From contig NC_087068.1 in assembly GCF_963678635.1 (NCBI RefSeq), forward strand, positions 3,286,001 through 3,350,000: 64,000 bases of DNA. Reading direction: 5' to 3'. This stretch comes from Symsagittifera roscoffensis. Its lineage: Eukaryota > Xenacoelomorpha > Acoela > Convolutidae. A program made the position numbers and the translations under genes. Under the pieces are notes generated by a model. The model had not been told where the DNA came from, ran no database searches, and saw only the letters and a program-made list of their open reading frames with translations. Below are positions 38,339 to 49,037 of the stretch, piece by piece (within the stretch, counting starts at the first letter, position 1; the number at the start of each line of letters is the position of its first letter).

Positions 38339-39422
38339 GTGCGTACGGCTGGCTCGAATGTCGCATCATTCACACAGACTTTTTAGGAAGATCCTGGGAA
38401 CGGTGCCGAGGGCACAAAGAGATGACTTGAGTGAAATCTGGGGAGAAGAACTCTTGAGCTTAGGAGACGAAAATAGGAGCAATTTTGAGAGACAGAATGC
38501 CATCGGGAAGCCGATGGGTAATGTCCCAGCGCCGTTGGAAGATGATGTGGTGCACGAGAAGATGATGGAACTGGAGCCTCTGCTGGAAGCCTCGGGGGAA
38601 CGCAATCTTCGAAGCATAGAAATTACACATGGGGAATGCCCATGCTACTGCTTGGCAAAGACAGTGTGGTACCCGGAGCGTACAAACCTTTGCTTAGTGT
38701 GGGATGTAGAAGAAATTCGGTCAATCGTGTTAGCCGATCATCAGCAGAAGGTGAACATCTTGGTAGTAAGTACGATGTTGGCGTTACGATGGATCGAAGA
38801 GAATATAACGAAATAAAGGGAGTCGAAATCACCTACGGCGGAATCGATACACGCTATAGATCACAGCAGGAGACTTGAGTTTTTTGAGACTGTATGCAAG
38901 GTATTCGCCATACCAATGGAAGTCAGGCACGTATGGAGCCGCATTAGATTCTTTCCGTGGTTTCGAGCGACGTTGACATCTTGGTTGTACATAGCGACGA
39001 AGGATCACATGAAGAAATACCAGAAGGAATATCGACAGTTCCTGGCGGAGATAGGCCCGGAAGCCTTCAAGAGACCTCTGCTGACCCATCGAAATGCGAT
39101 CACAACAGGTTGGAAAAGAGTCGGTAGGGTGTCTAGAGATAATACCAAAGCAAGAGATTCGATACTGGAGGAAGACTTGGCGAAGAACGTGAGCTTGAGC
39201 CTGCACAATTCCTTTTGCTTGAACAGGGAATTGAAAACGAAAGGTTTACCGAATCAGGCAACGAAGCTACAGGAGCAGAAAGAATGGATGCGATCCTTCG
39301 AACAATTGAGAGCATGGGAAGAAATTGTGATCAGCTCTGATGATGAGGAAACGCTACTAAGGCAGATCACGGTGTCAAATTCATCAGGTCCTAGCACTTC
39401 GAAGCCTAGGAAAACGAAGTAA
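38339..39422 (+). pseudogene. ORF F homologue, C-terminal segments
   Basis: From CVRLARMSHHSH (38,340) the frame to 38,816 aligns well with copy 1 (RAVPKRSE, EVEPLLGASG, HGEYPCHCLAQTLWYP, VWDVEE). The second part, 38,870-39,422, aligns after a frameshift (IWSRQILMPWFRAVMTSWMY; YQSFQLDIGPGAYKRAFLTNRNAVTT; LCLHNSFCRNRE). It ends with an acidic tail SSDDEE and a Lys-rich end, supporting an acidic C-terminus for ORF F. Confidence 0.8.
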
Positions 39423-40226
39423 GCAGGGAGCTCAATATGGATTTCTTGAGTCTTGAGAGGGAAAGGAAGGGGCTCGAGTATGAACTCGGATAAAATCCGA
39501 GGTCACGGAAAAGAAATTTTAACGAAACAAAGTATTGTTATTAATATGCTATAGTTATTATATAAGTCAAAATGTTGCATGACAATTTCCTGATTGGATA
39601 GGACAAAAGAAATTTTAATCATAAGCTTCAAAAGCGGATATCTAAGGTGCAGGTATATGAAAATTTTGATTGCTGTTCAGCGATAGTGTGACAATTTTAT
39701 ATAGTGGTGAATTTTGGGATGTAGATAAACTTAAGTCTGCTGCAAACTTCTGTAAATGACCACTGTATCTTGAGCAACACTTTGTATTCTGGGGACAACT
39801 CGCGATGAGGACATCGATCTTGAGTCCGGGGAGTATGGGCCAGTCGGTCATATTTGGGAGTTTGACCTTGAGGAACACGAAATACGTAATTTTGGGAGGA
39901 AATTTATTTTTTTTTCAAAAATTCGAATGGAGCCTGTCATGCTCAATTTTCTCGCGAAAACTGAAAATCTCAGAAATAGAAGATCAGAACATCCGATTTA
40001 CAATCGCGGGAAAGTACTTGAAAAAGCAGCGGGAAATTGCTATTCGCAATTTCCAGATACAAGATAAACGTGAGTAGAGCCGTCTTATCCTGAAATAGGA
40101 GAAGAAACGATTGCGAAAGAGGAATACATTTATTCGATCTGAACTAGAGTGAAATCTCAGTAGAAAGGTGGACAGCTGGAGTGTCCCAATGGTTCAGACC
40201 AAAACTTCCATTCTTGAGTCAAAACT
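39423..40226 (+). other. 3' UTR of plus-strand element
   Basis: No gene recognised. AT-rich with an ORF-like stretch 39,805-40,077 that shows no family similarity. Confidence 0.4.
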
Positions 40227-40707
40227 TGTTTCCCTTATTGAAATTAATTAGTAAAAAAATTCTCAAGTTATCATACTTATTTCTCGAGTTGCTTATTGAT
40301 TTAGTTACTCCAATTCTTGAGTGTGCTGATATGTGAGTACCCAATTAAATTTTCTCGAGTGTGTTTTATGATTGTTATGTTGAGGTAAGGAGAGTTTTAG
40401 GTTGATCCATCTGAAATGGATCAAAGTTCCACTGTCTAATAAAAAGCTGTTTTTAACGGCGTTCGTGTATTTTGGGTATTTTGAGACCTAAGTATGCGGA
40501 CATTCTTATTTTCTAGAGTGGGGGTATTTTGGTAGTGGCATTTGAGCTGTAACGGGTTTTTAGTCTCATGTCGCAAACGAACCGAATTGGCTCCGACCGT
40601 TTTGAGGCAGAAAAACACGAGACATAGTGTCCCTGACTCTTGAGCCAATGGTTATAGGGCCTATTCTTCTTAAGCCTCATATGTGTCCAAAGTAGGCGAC
40701 TGTTACA
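40227..40707 (+). repeat. 3' LTR of plus-strand element
   Basis: Direct repeat of 35,236-35,739; starts TGTTTCCC and ends GACTGTTACA. Lacks about 20 bases near 40,446 relative to the 5' copy. The hairpin is at 40,404-40,422. Confidence 0.85.
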
Positions 40708-40723
40708 TGACCTAAGTTTTTTA

Positions 40724-40771
40724 CGGAAAAAGTCTAGGTACCCATTGCAATACTCTTGCTGATCGCAAAAG
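40724..40771 (+). repeat. Short dispersed repeat (three copies)
   Basis: CGGAAAAAGTCTAGGTACCC, then attgcaatactcttgctgatcgcaaaag. Related at 42,610-42,650 and 52,789-52,836. Confidence 0.6.
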
Positions 40772-40940
40772 CAAAACAGTATTTAGGAATTAATGACATG
40801 AATGATCTTTGACATTCGGAACATATTGGTTTGTAAAAATCTTCCGCTTTTCAAAATTTCTTCAACTGAAAGAACTACTTTTAATTAGTGAACTCATACA
40901 TGGAAAGAGCGAGAACATTGATATACCTTCAATGGTTGAG

Positions 40941-42151
40941 TTTCCAACCCGAGTCGAGATTTTTCACCTAATTTGAAGCAAGATTTGAGCGGTTTGAGGG
41001 GTTGTTTTAGACAATTACGCTCAAAATCTTGCTTCAAAATGAGCGGTTTGGGCGGTTTTTGAACGGTTTATCTAAAAAACCGCTCAAAAACCGCGCAAGA
41101 TTTGAACGGTTTTGAGCGGTTTATCTAAAAAAACCGCTCATAAACCGCGCAAGATTTGAGCGGTTTTTGAGCGGTTTATCTAGGTGGAAAGTCGCGCCGT
41201 ATCCACTTAGTCGCGAGGAATACAATCTTGGTCGCGCCGTCTCCACCTCGGTCTGGAAAGTCGCGCTGTATCCACCTCAGTCGCGAGGAATATAATCTTG
41301 GTCGCGCCGTCTCCACCTCGGTCTGGAAAGTCGCACTGTATCCACCTCAGTCGCGAGGAAATTAATTCTGGTCGCGCCATCTCCACTTCGGTCTGGAAAG
41401 TAGCGCCGTCTCCACCTCGGTCGCGAAATCCCTGAAAAACTTGAGGGCGCACCGTTTCCTGAGTCGCACCGTATCCACCATGGTCGAGAAATCCCTGAAA
41501 AACTTTTTTTAAGTTGCTCCGTCTCCATGTTGGTCTGGAAAGTCGCGCCGTCTCCATCTTGTTCTGGAAAGTCTAGAAATAGCTAGGTTTGGTCGCGCCG
41601 GTCACGCCATTTCCTGAGTCGCAGGGTCGCGCCATATCCGCCTAGGTCGCGAAAGTCGCGCCTCAGTTTTTCGGTCGCGAAAGTCTGGAAATGGCAACTC
41701 TTGGTCGCGAGAGTCTGGACATACCAAATATGAGTCGCGATGTTTTGATCGCGCCACCTCTGCTTCGGCTTGATAGTCGCAACGGATCATCATGGTCGCA
41801 AAAGTCTGGAAATGCCATGTTTTGGTCGCCAAAGCCTGTACATGCCTAATTTTGGTCTGGAAAGTCTGGAAATGCCAAAATTTTGTCGCGAAAGTATGGA
41901 CATGAGTCTGGGACCTCGACCCGGGAAGACCGCTCAAAAACCGCTCAAATCTTGCTTGAAAAACCGTTCAAAAATCACCGCAAGAAATGAGCGGTTTTTG
42001 TGCGGTTTTTTAAGCAAGATTTGAGCGGTTTGAGCGGTTTTTCCAAAAAAAACCGCCCAAACCGCTCAAACAGCTCAAATCTTGCTGGAAAACCGCTCAA
42101 ACCGCTCAAATCTTGAGCAGTTTTTGAGCGGGATCTCGACCCGGGAAGACG
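40941..42151. mobile_element. Foldback/MITE-like element with GAGCGGTTT and TCGCG arrays
   Basis: Imperfect terminal inverted repeats: left TTTCCAACCCGAGTCGAGA (40,941), right complement of TCTCGACCCGGGAAGAC (42,134-42,150). Next inside, both sides carry AAGATTTGAGCGGTTT arrays in opposite orientation (about 40,976-41,180 and 41,928-42,130). The middle (41,186-41,900) is a tandem array of a 70-bp unit starting ggaaagtcgcg at 41,186, 41,255, 41,325 and 41,395, then decayed units. No coding capacity believed: long open frames here only reflect the repeats. Confidence 0.7.
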
Positions 42152-42609
42152 AAATCAAATGATCTTCTATCTTAAGAAAACTCGAACAGAGAAATCGACA
42201 AGAGATCATTTTCAAGACTTGTCGACTGGTAAATTGCATATATCACAAAATCGAATTCTCGAAACGTCCATCACTTAAAAGAAGAAACGTGCGTGCACTT
42301 GTGGGTGTTTATCGACGGTCGATTCAGGGAATAAAACAAATACCCATGGTAGCTGCTCTGCTGCTGCAATATATGTAGTAACAACTGGAAAAAAATTAGA
42401 TGATGAGACGGGACCAAAATCTCTTCAGTTATATTTTAAATCCAAACAACAATTACAAGAAGAAACACAGATAGTCGTTTGCTGTTCAGAGCCTCAAACT
42501 TACGGTGGCTGTTCAGAGTCTGATACAGATACCAAATTATTTAATTTGATTTACTATGAAGTAAGTTCAAATACGTTTAACATTTTCACGTGCGTTTTCA
42601 AGTCATTTT
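42152..42609. other. Spacer before LINE
   Basis: AT-rich; no gene or repeat recognised. Confidence 0.4.
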
Positions 42610-42675
42610 CGGAAAAAGTCCAGGTACCCATTGCAATATTCTTTGCAAGTGCCACCCTCTCCCGCCATTCATAAT

Positions 42676-43119
42676 ATGGACAGCATTGATAAATGTAATG
42701 AAATTAGAATTCAGGGTATACCTGAACCTAAAAACTTGTCCAATGCAAAGCGTTTGGAACACGATGAAGACTATTTAAAGATTATTCTAGAAACACTCAG
42801 TGAATGGGATAAGAACAACATTAATCTGGTAAAACAGCTTGTTCCCTTTAATGAACAATCGGATCGCACTCGGTCCCTTATTGTTAAATTTTCCTATGAA
42901 TGGACTGCTAGGAAATGCTTGACAAAAGGATATAAACTTCGGAATTATGATTATCTAGTCTTTATTAACAAATCGCTGTCAAAAGAAGAAGTAATTCTGG
43001 AAAAGCGTGTTTTGAAAAAACGCTGGGAGCTCATGCAAAATGGAACTCCTAAAGCTGAGCTAAAAATCAAAAATCTGAAGCTTTTCCATAAAAACGTAGA
43101 ACTTATTATCCAGTCTTGA
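42676..43119 (+). CDS. LINE ORF1 protein
   Basis: An open frame from Met 42,676 (upstream extension possible to 42,631): EIRIQGIPEPKN, KQLVPF, RTRSLIVKFSYEW, FINKSLSKEE, and a basic C-terminus. Matches the RRM-like organisation of the other LINE. RNA-binding role by family. Confidence 0.7.
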   Translation: MDSIDKCNEIRIQGIPEPKNLSNAKRLEHDEDYLKIILETLSEWDKNNINLVKQLVPFNEQSDRTRSLIVKFSYEWTARKCLTKGYKLRNYDYLVFINKSLSKEEVILEKRVLKKRWELMQNGTPKAELKIKNLKLFHKNVELIIQS

Positions 43120-43128
43120 ATATCACAC

Positions 43129-43958
43129 ATTAGTATTATTTTGTGGAACACTCGCAGTATGGCGAGTGTACAAAAACAATTAGACTGTGTTAACTTTATA
43201 TCTGTTTACAATCCTGATTTTCAATGCCTTTCAGAGACCTGGCTAGATACTACTGATAATATCCTTCCTGACTGTGGTTATACTGTTATATCACAAAACA
43301 ATAGGCAAAATGGTATTCATGGCGGAGTTGCAATTTTGTACAAATCTTGCTCTCAGTATTCCGCTTACGATTTTATTAGCGCTGATTACGATTTTGCTTC
43401 TGGTTTCATTATTAACTCCGACCCCCTTTGCTTGTTGTTACTATTTATAACCCACCAGTTTCTTCCGAGTACCGCAATCAGAGTAATGTGCTCAACTCGT
43501 GTATTTTAACATATACTAGTAGATTTGCTGCTAGGCATCCTGATGGCTTTATTTGTATTTGCGGCGACTTTAATTCCCCAGATATCTGTTGGACGTATTA
43601 TACCGCTTGTTCAGACTATTCAAACTCAATCATTGATTTGTTTGAACAGTTTAATGGCGTTCAGTTACTCGAGAACAGTACTCATATTAACGGCAATATT
43701 TTAGACGTTTTTGTTACTAACTGTCCAAATCTTTGTTCTGTATCTGTCCTTTCCAGCACTTTTTGTTCGGATCATTATCCAATTTCTATCAACATTCACA
43801 TTAATTACAACGAACGGATATCCAGTTCCTGCGATGTTCCCGTTTACTCTAAAGGCAGTTTTAATCTTTCTAATTTTGACCTTGGTCTGATGAATTTCAA
43901 CAATTTTCTTTTGTACTATTTTCAAATGGATGCTCAACCTTTTTTTGATAGTTGGTAG
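43129..43958 (+). pseudogene. LINE endonuclease
   Basis: NTRSMAS, CLSETWLDT, IHGGVAILYKS in the first frame; after a shift at about 43,430, IYNPPVSSEY, ICGDFNSPDICW, SDHYPISI in the second. APE-type endonuclease with all usual blocks but one frameshift. Confidence 0.85.
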
Positions 43959-45708
43959 AACATCCTAATAAATGCAGGTTACAAGTCTGTTAATGTCAAG
44001 CGCAAGAAAAGGCAGCTTTTACCGTTTCGTTTTTCTAGCCACTCTGTTCACGTCACTAATATGGTTGCTACTCAGAAGAGACGGTTAAAGTCTTTTGGGT
44101 TACTTAGCTCTCACAAGCTTGGGGATTTGCAGGCTACCCTTATGGAGTCCGTTGAGCTTGACAAATTAACATTAGAATCTAATTTTGAAACTCTTAACAA
44201 AATAATTGTTACAAAATTCTTTAAAATTTATCTGGTAGTGGTATGCTACCTGCTGAAAATACTTACATGTCAGTAAAAGCGTCAAACGACCATGGCAAAG
44301 CGAATTTATTTTTTACGTTTTTTTTTCGGTTTTTAAACAGGAGTGGTTTTTTCCGCCGATGCCTGAAGTGAGAGAAGACACTTGTATTAAATTAGATGAA
44401 GTCAATTTTAGTTCCAGTGATGCTGAACTACTTAAAGAAAATTCCGGACACTGCCTCGGTTGCAGCTGATGGTATCCCCCTTTCATTATTAGCAACTGTG
44501 CCAATATTTTAGCGCCGCTTGTTTACGTTCTTTTTACTTGCCTTATTTCTACGCATCTCTGGCCAAATATTTGGAAACAAGCGTATGTTATACCTTTTCT
44601 TCAAATCTGGCAGTAAAATTGATGTGTGTAACTACGGAGGCATTAGTATTTTACTCCGATTGTCTCTCGTTCTAGAGAAGATCCTCTTTAATTTTATTTA
44701 CAACCGTGTTCGTGACGAACTCTCAAATGCACAGCACGGTTTTAGATGCCGGCGCAGTACGTTTACTCAGCTATTATCTACATTGATAAAGTGTACAGCT
44801 CTTGTGATGGTAAAATTGATGATTATACTGTTTATTTTGATGTTCCAAGAGCATTTGACACAGTGTCACACAAGAAGTTTTTATTCAAACTACGCGCTTT
44901 TGGTTTTGATGATGCGCTTATTGAGTTATTTTCTTCGTATCTTTCAGGTCGCACTCAGAGAGTCCGAATAAATACTTCTCCTTCGTCCTGTACTGCTGTT
45001 CCCAGTGGTGGGCCACAGGGCAGTATTTTGGGCCCTTTGTTATTTTTAATTTTTATTAATGATTTACCTGATTGTGTGAAGTCGTCCAGTTGTTACCTTT
45101 TTGCAGACGATTTAAAGCTTTTCTCAAAGTCTATTCCCGAGTTATTCCAAAATGATATTAACGCAGTTGCAAATTGGGTCAAGGATAATGGTTCAACTTT
45201 TCACCCAAGCAAAACTGTGTTACTCACAAATGTCACAAACAGTCAGTTTTTTCTTAATGATACTGCCATAACTATATCCAATTCGGTTAAAGATTTGGGT
45301 GTCAATTTATGTCCAGACCTTAATTGGAACAACCATATCAATAATAAATTGGGCAAAAGCATGCGGAGTTTTTATTATATCAAACGGACTGTTCCTTTTA
45401 GCGCCCATGTAAAGACGAAATTATCCGTGTATGTTGACTGTGTTCAAAGTATTTTTTTGTACAACTCATGTGTCTGGAACCCAAATGTGACTTTGCTCAA
45501 AAAAATGGAAAAACTTCTCAAGAAAGCTGCAAAATGGGCTTCTGGGAGAGATAATTATGTTGCTGCCCTTTTGAAATTACGTATTTTACCCATTTGCTAT
45601 CAAATTATCCTGAACGACCTTGTTCTTCTCAGTAAACTTCTGCAAAACCGTTATAATTTTAATATTTTTGGGAAAGCTTCAAATTTTTTAACCAGCGGTT
45701 ACAATTAA
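43959..45708 (+). pseudogene. LINE reverse transcriptase and C-terminus
   Basis: The linker is badly broken (43,960-44,600). From 44,519 frames carry NAQHGFRCRRST; from 44,746 the frame runs YFDVPRAFDTVSH (motif A), PSGGPQGSILGPLLF (motif B), CYLFADDLKLF (motif C), WNNHINNKLGKSM, and the C-terminal KKAAKWASGRDNY. The 44,746-45,708 part is intact. Confidence 0.9.
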
Positions 45709-45840
45709 AATGGGCAATTCAGTCGTTTTAACTTCCGTCAGTTTAACTCAAGATACTTGTCAGTGGTTTGGGCAGAGTGGAAACTGTTTTTTTTTCAAGT
45801 CGGAACTCTTGAACAAATTTTTTTCGGTACTGTTTTAGTG

Positions 45841-45939
45841 GCCGGGCTCGAACGTCTTCGATTCAAAATGTAAATCCCGGAAAATATACTTTTTCGGACC
45901 AAGCGGTCCACTCATTTCAAACGAAACTTCCAAGGACAG
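45841..45939. other. Junction between LINE and Penelope-like element
   Basis: Short transition with no recognised feature. Confidence 0.3.
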
Positions 45940-46179
45940 AGATAAACAAAGCTAGGACTGACGCGAAGAACATCTCAAGCAAACTAGATAAGGCAAGAGG
46001 TGTGGTACAAAGAGTTGTAAATGAGGAACTATGGCCTTCGGTGGTAAGATACTTAACACTCAGGGGGAGGAAGGCAACCGGAGAAACTAAAAAAACACAT
46101 CAAAAGAAGCAGGAAATTTTAGCTGAAGGGCAGGATTGACAATTAGGTTGGAAAATTGAAAAATCAGTGACAACCATGG

Positions 46180-46580
46180 ATGATAGATTTACCCCATCGG
46201 ATTCAGCAACTATTGTCATTGGGACCAAAACATCCGGTCAGGGATGAACTCAAAGAGGCAGATTTTCTCGCTGATATCGACATTTTCTTCGCATATCCCA
46301 AACATCGGAAAGTCCCCGGGGAAGCTCTCTGTGAGATTGAGGACGCGGCAAAAGCCTACAGTAAATGGTTGAATCATACACCATCGGACAAGGGCATAGA
46401 AAAAGCGAGAATCTATCTGAGGGAAACGGGCTAGTGGCAGTCCCTTTCGACAAGAGGGTCGGTTTCTGTGTAATGAGGAAAACATCTTATGAATCAAAAC
46501 TTGGGGGGCTGCTTGATCCGAAGCAATTCAGTGAAAATAGAGAAATGGCTGACTCAATAGTAGTGAAGGTTGAAAAATAA
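46180..46580 (+). pseudogene. Penelope-like RT, N-terminal blocks
   Basis: PVRDELKEADFLADIDIFF, then after a frame change GLVAVPFDKRVGFCVMRK, the VvPfDKgvGfcv-type block of Penelope-like RTs. Frame breaks at about 46,430 and 46,580. Confidence 0.7.
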
Positions 46581-46743
46581 ATCAAAAAAGAATTACCGGC
46601 TACGAAAAAAAACAGATGAAATTAGTGAAAACTTCTAAAATAAGTTAAGGTCAACAGGCGGACAACGCGCCAGACTTAACGGTCTGGACAAAATGACACA
46701 CGACTGAGACCAGTCCTATCACTCCCAGGTAGCTCACAGGGCC

Positions 46744-47203
46744 TTGGCAACTTTTGAGGGTATTGAGGGTTCCAACATTGGAACAAACTCATTGGATGCC
46801 AGGAGGATCATTGAAAGTACTAATTTGGAGTCAGATGAGAGCAGAATAATTTCTCTTGATGTTAAAGTTTTGTGCACGAACGTCCCACTCAAGGAAGCGA
46901 TTGGAACAGCGGTTCGAAACTATATGAGCAGAAAAAACCACCGGCAAGGGGAAGAAAGATCAGGAAATGATCATTGAAATAGCCGTCAGCCGGGTGCAAT
47001 TTAAATGCAATGAAAATTGGTTTGTTCAAAAAGATGATTTAGCCAAGGGTGCCTCTCTGGCCGTGATTTTAGCAAATCTTTGGCTCAAGGAGTATGAACA
47101 TGCACTAAACTTGGAGATTCCAGAATTGACTACACCTGCAAATAATTGCAAGAAATGTGCCCCCAATACAACAAAAAAGGTACCTAAAGGTCAAAAGAGG
47201 TAG
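46744..47203 (+). pseudogene. Penelope-like RT, motifs A to B
   Basis: SLDVKVLCTNVPLKEAI is motif A (the usual D-x-SLYTNVP pattern, degenerate), and KGASLAVILANLWLKEYE is motif B. It ends with NCKKC, the first half of the PHD-type finger. Confidence 0.8.
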
Positions 47204-47304
47204 AATGCGAGGGATGCTTGAATTGGTATCACGTTAAAAGCGGAGTTATATCTACCACTGAATGCCAAAACATAGCTGAAACAGTTTGGTATTGTAAAAG
47301 TTGA
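47147..47304 (+). other. PHD-type zinc finger inside the RT
   Basis: Cys pairs CKKC (47,147-47,158) and, after a one-base shift, CEGC (47,206-47,217), then WYH (His 47,230), Ser in place of the next Cys (47,239), and WYCKS with the last Cys codon turned to TGA (47,302). Spacing C-x2-C-x16-C-x2-C-x4-H-x2-C-x19-C-x2-C with Trp two before the last pair is the PHD signature. It lies between RT motifs B and C. Chromatin reading is the usual role of PHD fingers; here it is inference. Confidence 0.6.
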
Positions 47305-47519
47305 AGTTCAAGGATAGGTGTGAAACTTTTCTTCCGCTACGTGGATGACACAATGAATACGGTCGAGGGTGGCCCTGAAAAACTACTTCAAGCTGCCAAC
47401 GGAATTCATCCTCACTTACAGTTCACAATTGAGCCAAAAAATTCCGCGGGATATCTTGATTTTCTCGATTTAGAAATAAATATCGATAAGGACATGAGAA
47501 TGAGTAGTGGATGGTATTA
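47199..47519 (+). pseudogene. Penelope-like RT, motif C and after
   Basis: In frame with the second half of the PHD finger: VKLFFRYVDDTMNTV, HPHLQFTIEPKNSAGYLDFLDLEI. Ends at TAA 47,518. Confidence 0.85.
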
Positions 47520-47658
47520 AAAACCAGCTGATACAGGTATCATCTTCAATTTTAGGCATCAGTATAAAAAAGTGTAAGTGAACGAGTGTTCACCGTGTCG
47601 TCCGGAGCACGTCTACTTGGGAAGGGTTTGATAAGGCAATAAAAATCAAACCTAAACA

Positions 47659-48213
47659 GTGGTCAGACAACCAGTATCCAGATCACTGGTCGTCTCGGGT
47701 TGCGTCTCGTGCCCTAAAAACATCATAGATGAGAATAATAACATCAGGAGCAACGCAGGCATCCAGATATCTTCTACTAGCAATAAGGAACCACCAACCA
47801 TGCTGATTACTCAATATCGAGGTAACCACACTGAGAATTTTGCAAAGAAAGTGCTAAATATCGCCGCCACGCAAATAGTGTTTATAACGAGATTATTAAA
47901 AACAAGTTTGCCGTCATTGAAATCAGTTTTTTCGAGTGAGCTAAAATCAAAAATGACTTACAAATTAGAATCTATTGGATACAAATCCATATATGTCGGC
48001 CAAACGGTCAGACATTTTACCACTAGGGTTGAGGAGCACCGAAAAACGGATACTAACGTTGAGCAATATCTGAAAAAGTGTGGGGACGATGGTTTGTGTT
48101 CAGAATTAAATTGGAAAATCATTGAACAGGCTAATAGCAAAAATGAGTTATTAACGTTAGGCGCTGCATATTTGAAAAGAGAAGCCAGAACACAATACAC
48201 GCAACGAGTTTAG
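47659..48213 (+). CDS. GIY-YIG endonuclease domain of the Penelope-like element
   Basis: A 184-codon frame. The C-terminal 80 residues read YKSIYVGQTVRHFTTRVEEH (GIY-YIG core with Arg), then EQYLKKCGDDGLCSELNWKII and a Glu-containing helix near NELLTLGAAYLK, as in Penelope-like endonucleases. The N-terminal half aligns loosely with the RT-EN linker. The domain nicks target DNA. Confidence 0.85.
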   Translation: MVRQPVSRSLVVSGCVSCPKNIIDENNNIRSNAGIQISSTSNKEPPTMLITQYRGNHTENFAKKVLNIAATQIVFITRLLKTSLPSLKSVFSSELKSKMTYKLESIGYKSIYVGQTVRHFTTRVEEHRKTDTNVEQYLKKCGDDGLCSELNWKIIEQANSKNELLTLGAAYLKREARTQYTQRV

Positions 48214-49037
48214 AAGCAGGGATTCAACATTTCAAGCTATAGTTCCCAAATTGAAAAACTTTGGCTAAAACATCAGATTATTTTTGAAACTTCGGCATGT
48301 TAGTATGACAATAAAAGTCAAAGCGGAAATTTGGGATAAAGAAATTGGGAAAAAAACAACTTCTCAGATTAAATTTGGCGGGATATTTAAAATTTGGTTG
48401 CATAATAGAAACTATGTTACAGTTTGATGAATTACCTTTATAAATAATGTGTTTGACACTTTTTATGATTTTTAAACATTTTTTACGTATTAGTTGCATT
48501 TTTAAACCTGAAAATGGACTAAAATTGTGCAAAAACGTTTGTTGAATTTACAATTTTAACGTAATCGATGTAAATTAAGCGTACTGTAGCAGTTTTCCTC
48601 TAAGAATCAATCAAAAACAAGGAAATCAGGTAAAAATTAGACAATTACAAATCCCAAAAACGCGCCAAGAAACTAAAACCGAGTTGGCGCTGAAAACTAA
48701 AAATTCGCGGTTCGAATAAAAAATTTTCCTCGTATTATCAGACTGCTCTCCGGAATTCTTCGATCGAAATAAGACTAAGAATCGAAAATCCAAGCCATTT
48801 TCGACATTGATAAAACTTGTTGAAACGTTTACTGATTTTCAAAATAAATTTATTATTTTTATTACTATGGTTTCGGCTACAATAGCCAGAGATTTTTGCC
48901 CGAATTTGGTTTGATTGACTTTGAGTGGTAATTGCCATGTATCACTGAGAAATTCGTTATAGTTCTCAAAGAAGTTCAATATAAATTAGAGAAGACGATT
49001 CTTTGGTCCAAGAGGGTTCTAAAAAATCCACTTGATT
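48214..49037. other. AT-rich spacer
   Basis: No gene seen. A word near 48,560-48,595 (aatcgatgtaaatt-aagcg-tactgtagca) resembles a common Caenorhabditis repeat, from memory of that genus. Confidence 0.3.

Larger units (their letters stand above)
35236..40707 (+). mobile_element. Plus-strand, gutted relative of the giant LTR family
   Basis: Two direct repeats (35,236-35,739 and 40,227-40,707) with TG...CA ends flank 4.5 kb. The interior lacks gag and pol but retains pieces homologous to ORF F of copy 1 (37,242-39,422) immediately before the 3' LTR, as in copy 1. The LTRs are related to those of copies 1/2 (same ATCCAT...ATGGAT hairpin, similar GGCGA-TGTTACA end) but much diverged. Flanking bases give no matching target-site duplication. 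Confidence 0.8.
42610..45840 (+). mobile_element. CR1/Jockey-like LINE, plus strand, decayed
   Basis: ORF1 (42,676-43,119), endonuclease (43,130-43,958) and RT (about 44,400-45,708) in order, with several frameshifts. The 3' boundary is uncertain; no poly-A tail was identified. Related to but diverged from the minus-strand LINE at 23,551-26,055. Confidence 0.85.
45940..48213 (+). mobile_element. Penelope-like retroelement with GIY-YIG endonuclease
   Basis: N-terminal part (45,940-46,140) reads KARTDAKNIS, KLDKARGVV; RT in pieces (46,180-46,434; 46,744-46,977; 46,967-47,203; 47,199-47,519); C-terminal GIY-YIG endonuclease (47,659-48,213). RT motif C is FFRYVDDT, followed by YLDFLDLEI, as in Penelope-like elements. 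Frame breaks make it inactive. No terminal repeats identified. Confidence 0.85.

Noticed and set aside
41207-41937. Minus-strand ORFs rich in RPRW repeats
   Set aside because: They read through the 70-bp tandem array of the foldback element and have no family similarity.
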